A stretch of 9,379 nt of DNA from Nitrosotalea sp. (GTDB lineage Archaea; Thermoproteota; Nitrososphaeria; Nitrososphaerales; Nitrosopumilaceae): assembly GCA_023252335.1 (NCBI GenBank), contig JAJPEA010000071.1, positions 1-9,379 of the forward strand, given 5' to 3'. Below, piece after piece: positions 1-5,519 of the stretch. A program made the position numbers and the translations under genes. The notes under the pieces were generated by a model. That model was not told the DNA's origin. It ran no database searches and worked only from the letters and a program-made list of their open reading frames with translations. How positions within the stretch are numbered: position 1 is the stretch's first letter; each line of letters begins with the position of its first letter.

Positions 1-1301
1 TAGACAAGGGAATAGGTCCATTAGTTATCGATAATGCCCAAGAGATATCTCCAGGAGTGTTTTCTGTAAATACCGAAGCCTTTGCAATAGCTGGCCACTG
101 GCAGGCGCAGGTTGAAGGTGTAGCAACGCAGGCTGGTGCACTTAATGTTGTTACAACTTTTGGTGACTTGTATGTAAAACCAAACCTGAATCAATTACAA
201 GCTAACATCACAGAATATAAAATTCCAGACAAGACTGCTTTACCACTATACCCAATCTATGACGCCATTAGAAATGCTGTGTGGGTTGGAGACTCGGCAA
301 TAAACAGTGGAAGAATATGGGAATTTGATCTAAATTCAAAACAATATACAGAACATAAAATCAATGGAACAAGCAGTATCACTGCATCAGCAATGGATTT
401 TAACAATAATATTTGGTACATTGATCCGACTTCGAAAATTTTAGGTTATTATCAACCAGATAGTAATAAGGACCAACAATATCCCATTCCAATCAATGAA
501 ACGGTCTCAGGTCTTGCAATAGACAGTTCTGATAATCCATGGTTTATAGTAGCAAGTACTGGAAAGGTTGTAAAATTTGATGTAGCAACAAAAACGTTTC
601 ATTCAATTAATTTGTCAGCAGATTCTGCACCCCTTGGAATTTCCATAGACCAGTCATCTGGTCAGATATGGATAGCAGAAAGCGGTACTGGAAAAATTGC
701 AAACATCGATCCAGCACAAAATTACAAAGTCACAGAATACGCCCCATTCAATAGTACTCTTGTGAGTCCTACGGCCATTACATATGATCCTGTAACTGGC
801 AAAGTTTTTGTCGCAGAACATGATGGTAAAGCTGTATCAGCCTTTGATCCACTAGTCAAAACATTCCAAAAATACAACACAGATGCTAACGGACTACCTT
901 TTGGAATGACCTTTGATCCAAATCATGACTTGTGGGTAGCTCAACACACTCTAGATAAAATTGCAGTAATAGACCCTAGAACTGGTCAGACAAACGAATT
1001 TGACATTCCTACGAAGTCATCTTTTACTCAATGGGTAACAACTGATTCTCAAGGTGACATAATATTAGCAGAGCAGCAGAAAAACGCACTTGGAATACTC
1101 ACTAGTAGCATAACGCCAGGATTTATTGAAAATACTGGACAAAAAAGCGTCATCTTAGGAGTTCCACTTGGATTTAGCTATGCAGATTTGGCAGGACCTG
1201 CAATGGCAGGCGGTCTTGTAGCTGCTGCTTTGATATATTCCAAGAGTGTAATAGAACTTCGAAATAACGAAAAACTAGTAAGAAAAAGTTACCAGTCTTG
1301 A
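1..1301 (+). CDS. Surface protein with Vgb/NHL-like beta-propeller, 5' end missing (possible CopC/CopD-type copper protein)
   Basis: The reading frame is already open at base 3, so the GTG at 57 is an internal valine and the gene begins outside the window; 432 residues are visible. Seen: the first ~55 residues look like the end of a beta-sandwich domain (FAIAGHWQAQVEG resembles the last strands of YtkA/CopC-like domains). Then come seven blade-like units with W-(I/V)-x-(E/Q/D) followed by a G-K-I/V...FD turn, e.g. IWIAESGTGKIANID and LWVAQHTLDKIAVID, as in virginiamycin B lyase-like and NHL propellers. Near the C-terminus (about residues 365-400 counted from the GTG) is a small-residue-rich hydrophobic helix followed by a basic tail, consistent with a membrane anchor and an extracytoplasmic propeller. 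Recalled family knowledge: thaumarchaea have CopC/CopD proteins with C-terminal propellers. Calling this one of them is inference, since the diagnostic N-terminus is absent. Tandem TGA TGA ends the gene. Confidence 0.75.
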   Translation, partial: DKGIGPLVIDNAQEISPGVFSVNTEAFAIAGHWQAQVEGVATQAGALNVVTTFGDLYVKPNLNQLQANITEYKIPDKTALPLYPIYDAIRNAVWVGDSAINSGRIWEFDLNSKQYTEHKINGTSSITASAMDFNNNIWYIDPTSKILGYYQPDSNKDQQYPIPINETVSGLAIDSSDNPWFIVASTGKVVKFDVATKTFHSINLSADSAPLGISIDQSSGQIWIAESGTGKIANIDPAQNYKVTEYAPFNSTLVSPTAITYDPVTGKVFVAEHDGKAVSAFDPLVKTFQKYNTDANGLPFGMTFDPNHDLWVAQHTLDKIAVIDPRTGQTNEFDIPTKSSFTQWVTTDSQGDIILAEQQKNALGILTSSITPGFIENTGQKSVILGVPLGFSYADLAGPAMAGGLVAAALIYSKSVIELRNNEKLVRKSYQS

Positions 1302-1351
1302 TGACTTGAAATCATAACAAGAACCGATTTTAGATCCTAAATAGATTACAA

Positions 1352-2770
1352 CTAATTCCATCCAGTATTCAATCGTAGATTAGATCTAAACGATATTGCA
1401 ATGATAGCAATTATTGATACAACCAATGCAATGGATGCAAACGGACCAAATTCTGGAACAAATGTTGTGCTCTTTGAGAAAAGTATAGTGTGGTTTCCAC
1501 TATTGCCTTCTTCTTCCTGCCATACCATGTATACAGTACTGTTTAGTGCAGCCATTGCATTTTCATATGACTCGCTTTTTGAGTGGCTCAGATTTGTTGG
1601 ACTCTCAAATGTTGTACCACCATCAGTACTTTTTGTAATCAAGACGTCAAATTTTCCAGTGGAGCTATCTACCCAGCTTACATAGATATTTCCATCTGAT
1701 ACAATTTTTGGCCACCCAGATGGACCAGGGTTGTTGCTCAGATTTATCGGCTGGTCAAACGTATCGCCATTATTTGTGCTCTTTGCAAAAAAGACATCAT
1801 AGTTTATGCCAGTCATGCTCTGAGTCCATGTGACATAGACATTGTTTTTCCACGCAGTAATCTGTGGATATCCCGAGTCTCCTTTGAGATTACTTATGTC
1901 AATAGGCTTTTCAAACGTGGCTCCACCATCAGCACTTTTTGCAAAAAATATATCATAATTTCCAGAGGTGTTATCCATCCATACAGCATATACATTATTT
2001 CCAGATATAGCAATTTCGGGCGTTCCAGATTGTCCGGCAGTTGTGCTTATGTCAAGTGGTACATGAAATGAAGCCCCCGAATCACTACTCTTACTTAGAA
2101 ATACCTCATAATCGCCCTTGCTATTATCCTCCCATAAAAGATAGACATTAGTTCCATCTGCAGATAGTTTTGGAATTCCAGAATTTCCCACATTGTGCGT
2201 CACATGCAGTGGAGCACCAAATGAATTTCCTTGATCAGTGCTTTTTGCAAATATGATATTAGTTGAATTGTCTGCAGACTTTTCAATCCAAGAAGAATAT
2301 ACGTTATTTCCAGACAGTGCAACTTGAGGAAATGCAGAAAGTTGAGATCCATCACTTAGCTGAATTGGTTTTTCAAAACTAGTACCATCATCAAGGCTTC
2401 TTGTCAATAAAATATTTGAGGTACCAGACAATGCAGATTGCCATGTTACGTAAATGTGATTATTCCCTTCTACAAATTGCGGATAGCTTGATTGCCCATT
2501 TGTTGATGCAGACAAGTTTACAGGTTTATCAAATGTAAACCCACCATCAGTACTCTTTGAAAATAACACATTAGATTTTCCAGATTCTGTCTCAGTCCAA
2601 ATTGTAAAAATTCCATCACTTGAGACCAACAGAGACGGTAACTCTGAATTACCAGAAACAGAACTAATACTAGTAGCATTTGTAAATCCAGGCGGTTCTA
2701 CTTGAGCAAAGATTGGTCCAATTCCTCCCAATACAGATAAACTCAAAATTATCGCAATTGTAATTTTCAT
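1352..2770 (-). CDS. Exported sialidase-like (BNR/Asp-box) repeat protein with PEFG-CTERM sorting tail
   Basis: From the chosen start the protein has 472 residues. The N-terminus (MKITIAIILSLSVLG...IFAQ) is a clear signal peptide. Eight repeats of about 51 residues follow. Each has a (V/I)Y-x-x-W strand, a short loop, a (F/L)-x-K-S strand and an Asp box S-x-D-x-G-x-x-F (e.g. SADGGATF, STDGGTTF). Seven copies have the box; in the eighth it is replaced by the start of the tail. This pattern predicts a beta-propeller. The C-terminus is VPEFGPF, a hydrophobic helix and an R-containing tail, i.e. a PEFG-CTERM signal, known in thaumarchaea as an archaeosortase-dependent surface-anchoring tail. An earlier in-frame ATG at 2791 is disfavoured because it lies inside the TATA box (TATTATAA, 2798-2791), whereas ATG 2770 lies 24-25 bases beyond the box centre. 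I see no reason to assume sialidase activity; Asp boxes are structural. The ligand is unknown. Confidence 0.85.
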   Translation of the reverse strand: MKITIAIILSLSVLGGIGPIFAQVEPPGFTNATSISSVSGNSELPSLLVSSDGIFTIWTETESGKSNVLFSKSTDGGFTFDKPVNLSASTNGQSSYPQFVEGNNHIYVTWQSALSGTSNILLTRSLDDGTSFEKPIQLSDGSQLSAFPQVALSGNNVYSSWIEKSADNSTNIIFAKSTDQGNSFGAPLHVTHNVGNSGIPKLSADGTNVYLLWEDNSKGDYEVFLSKSSDSGASFHVPLDISTTAGQSGTPEIAISGNNVYAVWMDNTSGNYDIFFAKSADGGATFEKPIDISNLKGDSGYPQITAWKNNVYVTWTQSMTGINYDVFFAKSTNNGDTFDQPINLSNNPGPSGWPKIVSDGNIYVSWVDSSTGKFDVLITKSTDGGTTFESPTNLSHSKSESYENAMAALNSTVYMVWQEEEGNSGNHTILFSKSTTFVPEFGPFASIALVVSIIAIIAISFRSNLRLNTGWN

Positions 2771-2787
2771 ACAGTTATCACAATTTA

Positions 2788-2799
2788 CCATTATAATAC
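2788..2799 (-). promoter_or_regulatory. TATA box of the PEFG-CTERM protein gene
   Basis: On the minus strand the sequence reads TATTATAA. Its centre is about 24-25 bases from the ATG at 2770, which predicts a leaderless mRNA. It lies in the short gap after the stop codon of the upstream same-strand gene, so the two genes are probably transcribed separately. Confidence 0.5.
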
Positions 2800-2817
2800 A
2801 GTAATCATAAGTCAGGA

Positions 2818-3195
2818 TTAGTTCAGATCTACCTTGTCTACTATGAGATTTAGTTCCACATGCTCTTTTGTATTTACTGCATTTGTAAGATGTGTGGTTA
2901 ATACCACATCACTCTCAATGCCACCAACTGTCAACCTAGTTTTGATTACAATTGGTTTAAAATCAGTATTTGGACCTAGCATGAGCCTTGGTATCTCTGC
3001 TGAAATGGATAGGTCTTGGGTAATTGCCTTGATTTTATAGGCCATGGTATCTGTAAAGTACACACCACCTCTTGTAGTTGGTTTTCTCACAGGAATGGTA
3101 GACTTGAGAATGGACATTTTTTGAATTGGATAGGATTTTGTTTCGACATACAAGATACAGGACAGATTTTGTATCTCAGACAATTTTACTAGCAT
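2818..3195 (-). CDS. Hypothetical beta-rich small protein (no family recognised)
   Basis: I do not recognise this protein. From ATG 3195 it has 125 residues. It has no signal peptide or membrane segment and alternates hydrophobic residues in the manner of beta strands, especially in the C-terminal half (LTVGGIESDVVLTT, HVELNLIVDKVDLN). A basic patch IPVRKPTTRGG sits near the middle, and there is a single cysteine, in LSCIL. Start choice: the frame is open to an ATG at 3261, with further ATGs at 3213 and 3210. The only good TATA box (TTTAAAATAT, 3226-3217) lies 27 bases before ATG 3195 and overlaps or closely abuts the earlier ones, which favours 3195. If the 3261 start were real, the protein would be 147 residues with an extra hydrophobic N-terminal stretch. 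It is divergent from the nitroreductase gene, with the start regions about 100 bases apart. Confidence 0.65.
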   Translation of the reverse strand: MLVKLSEIQNLSCILYVETKSYPIQKMSILKSTIPVRKPTTRGGVYFTDTMAYKIKAITQDLSISAEIPRLMLGPNTDFKPIVIKTRLTVGGIESDVVLTTHLTNAVNTKEHVELNLIVDKVDLN

Positions 3196-3215
3196 GTCTT
3201 CGTTTTCCATCATAC

Positions 3216-3229
3216 ATATTTTAAAAAAA
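3216..3229 (-). promoter_or_regulatory. TATA box for the 125-residue hypothetical gene
   Basis: The minus strand reads TTTTTTTAAAATATG. Its centre near 3222 is 27 bases from ATG 3195, which fits the leaderless spacing seen elsewhere in the window. The same AT-rich stretch read on the plus strand could also serve the nitroreductase gene with a leader of about 50 bases. Confidence 0.4.
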
Positions 3230-3300
3230 TCAACTACTAATAATCTTCTGTTTGGTACCATACGATACTTTTACAAGATCAATTCCACAGCCAGTATCTT

Positions 3301-4806
3301 GTGCAAAATCATGAAATTGAAGCAGCCTGGCACTATCACAACGGTACAAAACATCCAAACGGAATGTTACTTAACAGGTTTCACGTATACCATCCTTCTC
3401 ACAGACCAACACCTTACAAAATTTACAAAAATGTATCACAGATTGACATTCCATTAGATAAAACCCCAATAGGCATTTCTGCACTTGATGCAATCTCAAC
3501 AGAATATATTGACAGCAACATCACCCCTGATCTTGATGCGCTTGGTAGAATTTTGTATTTTTCATCAGGTATAACAAAAAAAATAAAATTTCAAGGATTA
3601 GGAGAGATGGATTTTCGTGCAGCCTCTTGTACCGGTGCACTATACCACATTGAGATTTACCTTGTCTGTTCTGACATTGCAGGACTAGATGCTGGAGTTT
3701 ACCACTTTGATCCAAAACACATGAAACTAGATACAATACGTCTGGGTGATTTTAGGAAATGTGTATCCCATTCTACCACAGAAGAATCATTTACAAGCCA
3801 AGCTCCAGCAATTCTTATTTTCACAGACGTCTTTGCCAGAAATTCCATAAAATACCAATCACGTGAATACAGACATGCGTTTTGGGATAGTGGAACAATT
3901 CTTGCAAATACACTTGCCATCACATCTGCCCACAAGATTCCTTCAAAGATAATCACAGGTTTTGTTGATTCTCAAATGTGTCAGTTGCTTGGACTAGATA
4001 TCAGCAAGGAAGCGCCAATTGCAATTGTACCTCTAGGACAGACAGGACAGAACATGCCGATCTGCCCACCCATGGAAGAAATTAACATCGATGCAGTCTC
4101 ATCAGACTATGAAATAGAGTATCCAGAGATTAATGCCATGCATGAATCATCCTGTCTTTTAACAGAAACAGAAGTGAAATCATGGAGACACCAAATCACA
4201 CTAGAGAGAAAACAGCCCACTAGACTTATTCCACTTGGAAAAAACATCACGGTTCAAGAATCTCTAGAGAACACAATAATCAGACGTGGTTCTACAAGAA
4301 AATTTTCACTTGAATCCATAACATTTGATCAGCTTTCAACCATACTCAACCATACAACATCAAAAATAAACACAGATTTTACAAGCGCAGAATCATTATC
4401 AGATATTTACATAATTGTAAATGCAGTAGATGGACTCGAGTCAGGCTCGTACTATTTTGTTAAAGAAAAAAATTCATTAGAGCAATTGCGTAAAGGCAAT
4501 TTCAGACATGCATCAGGAAATCTTGGATTGGACCAAGATCTGCCATACGATGCAAGTGTTACAATTTTTTTCATGGTAAACCTTGACAAAATTTTAGAAC
4601 AGTTTGGAAATCGTGGATATAGAGTTGCCCAGCTTGATGCAGCAATAACAGGAGGCAAGATGTATCTAGCATCATATGCATTGGGTCTTGGTGCAACCGG
4701 ACTAACATTTTACGATGATCTAGTGACAAATTTCTTTTCACCTCATGCAGAAAACAAGGAAACAATGTTTTTGATTGCCATTGGGAAAAAAGAAAAATCT
4801 ACCTAG
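3301..4806 (+). CDS. SagB-type tandem-domain nitroreductase-family oxidoreductase
   Basis: A predicted FMN-dependent cytoplasmic oxidoreductase of 501 residues, starting at GTG. The N-terminus carries AWHYHNGTKHP, an opening typical of SagB-type dehydrogenase proteins, so the start cannot lie much downstream; no in-frame ATG lies between the upstream stop (3241) and 3301. Two nitroreductase-like domains follow. Domain 1 (about residues 60-247) has R106-AASCTGALYHIE, the R-x-x-S-x-G-A-x-Y substrate/FMN-side motif, but lacks the usual R-R-S-x-R segment at its start. Domain 2 (about 318-496) begins with RRGSTRKF (328-335), typical of FMN-phosphate contacts, and ends with GLGATGLTFYDD. The halves may therefore be complementary or partly degenerate. 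SagB enzymes oxidise azolines in peptide natural-product clusters, but no YcaO cyclodehydratase or precursor peptide is seen nearby, so the substrate is unknown. A weak TATA-like TTTTACA (3269-3275) would permit leaderless initiation. The end overlaps the convergent gene by 8 bases. Confidence 0.85.
   Translation: MQNHEIEAAWHYHNGTKHPNGMLLNRFHVYHPSHRPTPYKIYKNVSQIDIPLDKTPIGISALDAISTEYIDSNITPDLDALGRILYFSSGITKKIKFQGLGEMDFRAASCTGALYHIEIYLVCSDIAGLDAGVYHFDPKHMKLDTIRLGDFRKCVSHSTTEESFTSQAPAILIFTDVFARNSIKYQSREYRHAFWDSGTILANTLAITSAHKIPSKIITGFVDSQMCQLLGLDISKEAPIAIVPLGQTGQNMPICPPMEEINIDAVSSDYEIEYPEINAMHESSCLLTETEVKSWRHQITLERKQPTRLIPLGKNITVQESLENTIIRRGSTRKFSLESITFDQLSTILNHTTSKINTDFTSAESLSDIYIIVNAVDGLESGSYYFVKEKNSLEQLRKGNFRHASGNLGLDQDLPYDASVTIFFMVNLDKILEQFGNRGYRVAQLDAAITGGKMYLASYALGLGATGLTFYDDLVTNFFSPHAENKETMFLIAIGKKEKST
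4786..4798 (-). terminator. T-rich terminator candidate for the phosphoesterase gene
   Basis: Immediately after the stop codon of the minus-strand gene its sense strand reads TTTTTCTTTTTT, the kind of U-rich tract that terminates archaeal transcription without a hairpin. It lies inside the last codons of the convergent nitroreductase gene, where it encodes the Lys-rich tail. Confidence 0.45.
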
Positions 4807-5245
4807 AATCATACTTTAGTTTAAAGAACAGCCAATTCTTTTCTTCTGGTTCAAAATGCACAAGGCAGTATTTTCCCTGCAGCCTAGAGCCATGTATGTT
4901 CACAATTATTTTTCTTGTATTATTATCTATGATTTCAAATGTACCCTTGTCCCAAATTTTGACCTGACCTGCGCCATAGTTTCCTTCCGGAATGCTACCC
5001 TCAAACAATGCATATCCAATAGGATGGTCATCAACGGATATTGCCAAACGTTTTTCACCGATTTTTTGAGGCGGCTCTCTTGGCAAGGCCCAGCTTTTCA
5101 AAGTAGACTCCATTTCAAATCTCAGATCCCAGTGAAGCTTTGAGGCATGATGTTCTTGGATTACATAGACAGGTCTTTCTAGCTTAGAAGGATCATGATT
5201 CTTTACAACATCTTGGCAAAATGACTGGGATGGCTCATCTTCCAC
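4799..5245 (-). CDS. Stand-alone LigD-type DNA 3'-phosphoesterase
   Basis: The 148-residue protein matches the phosphoesterase (PE) module of bacterial DNA ligase D, which removes 3'-phosphates and 3'-ribonucleotides from DNA ends by a metal-dependent reaction. The core motif is QEHHASKLHWDLRFE (30-44), matching Q-x-H-x-A-S-x-L-H-x-D-x-R. H32, H38, D40 and R42, with H74 in VDDHPIGYA, match the family's catalytic and metal-binding residues. LKSWALPREPP, FEGSIPEGNYGAGQVKIWD and the C-terminal KNWLFFKLK are also family hallmarks. Length fits a single-domain PE: no ligase or polymerase module is fused, and neither Ku nor LigD lies in the window. Single-domain PE enzymes are known in archaea. The start is GTG, since the frame has no ATG between the upstream stop (5288) and the core motif. 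Convergent overlap with the nitroreductase gene is 8 bases; upstream it is divergent from the symporter operon. Confidence 0.93.
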   Translation of the reverse strand: MEDEPSQSFCQDVVKNHDPSKLERPVYVIQEHHASKLHWDLRFEMESTLKSWALPREPPQKIGEKRLAISVDDHPIGYALFEGSIPEGNYGAGQVKIWDKGTFEIIDNNTRKIIVNIHGSRLQGKYCLVHFEPEEKNWLFFKLKYDSR

Positions 5246-5283
5246 GATAGAATATAGTGATTGTGATATTAGAAGAATTCTGA

Positions 5284-5300
5284 ATGCTTATATTTTTACT
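5284..5300. promoter_or_regulatory. Shared divergent TATA element between phosphoesterase gene and symporter operon
   Basis: On the plus strand CTTATATTTTT is centred near 5292, 27 bases before the ATG at 5319, the expected spacing for a leaderless start. On the minus strand the same bases read AAAAATATAAG, which would give a start near 5265 and a leader of about 20 bases for the GTG at 5245. A weaker minus-strand box (TCTAATATC, about 5275-5267) is an alternative. The whole divergent intergenic gap is under 75 bases. Confidence 0.5.
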
Positions 5301-5318
5301 ACCTAGTTCAAGATGAGG

Positions 5319-5519
5319 ATGCATTCCAAAACTAGGTACATTATACTTGGCCTGCTTGTCTTGATACCATCATTTGTAAACCTAGGAGTTCCCATATACA
5401 ACAGGGAATCACCAGAGTTATTTGGACTGCCGTTTTTCTATTGGTTTCAAACACTTTGGCTTGTTGCATGTACTGGATTCTACCTTGCATATTCTAGACT
5501 AGTGGAGAATAAATCATGA
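5319..5519 (+). CDS. DUF3311-family small membrane protein, symporter partner
   Basis: The protein has 66 residues and two hydrophobic segments: one after MHSKTR (YIILGLLVLIPSFVNLGVPIY) and one near the end (FYWFQTLWLVACTGFYLAY). Between them is NRESPELFGLPFFYWFQ, the conserved P-x-L-F-G-x-P-F-F-x-x-x-Q block of DUF3311. Members of this family are commonly encoded directly before MctP/PanF-like sodium:solute symporters, and here the stop codon overlaps the symporter start (ATGA), which implies translational coupling and joint function. An ATG two codons earlier (5313) is in frame; 5319 is preferred because it is 27 bases from the TATA centre, against 21 for the other. A direct role in the transporter is inferred, since the family has no settled biochemical function. 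Confidence 0.85.
   Translation: MHSKTRYIILGLLVLIPSFVNLGVPIYNRESPELFGLPFFYWFQTLWLVACTGFYLAYSRLVENKS

Noticed and set aside
57..59. GTG as the start codon of the left-edge gene
   Set aside because: The frame is open upstream to the window edge and encodes a sensible protein (DKGIGPLVIDNAQEISPG), with no promoter, so the gene is truncated by the window.
1328..1340. TTTAG-ATC-CTAAA inverted repeat between two convergent genes, possible shared terminator
   Set aside because: The stem is only five bases, AT-rich and lacks a following T-tract; too weak to call.
1401..2700. Recurring DNA words such as the complement of the Asp-box codons, resembling direct repeats
   Set aside because: They are spaced by about 153 bases and follow the protein's 51-residue repeats, so they reflect coding repeats, not a mobile or CRISPR-like array.
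3194..3457. 87-codon plus-strand open frame overlapping the starts of two genes
   Set aside because: It runs out of frame through the N-terminus of the nitroreductase and antisense to the hypothetical gene; composition and lack of motifs mark it as a shadow frame.
3699..3956. Minus-strand open frame inside the nitroreductase gene
   Set aside because: It is an antisense shadow of domain 1; no independent motif or promoter is seen.
3301..5245. Ribosomally made peptide (TOMM) cluster suggested by the SagB-type enzyme
   Set aside because: No YcaO, precursor peptide, protease or exporter is encoded next to it in this window.
4799..5245. Bacterial-type non-homologous end-joining locus
   Set aside because: Only the phosphoesterase module is present; there is no Ku, polymerase or ligase in the window.
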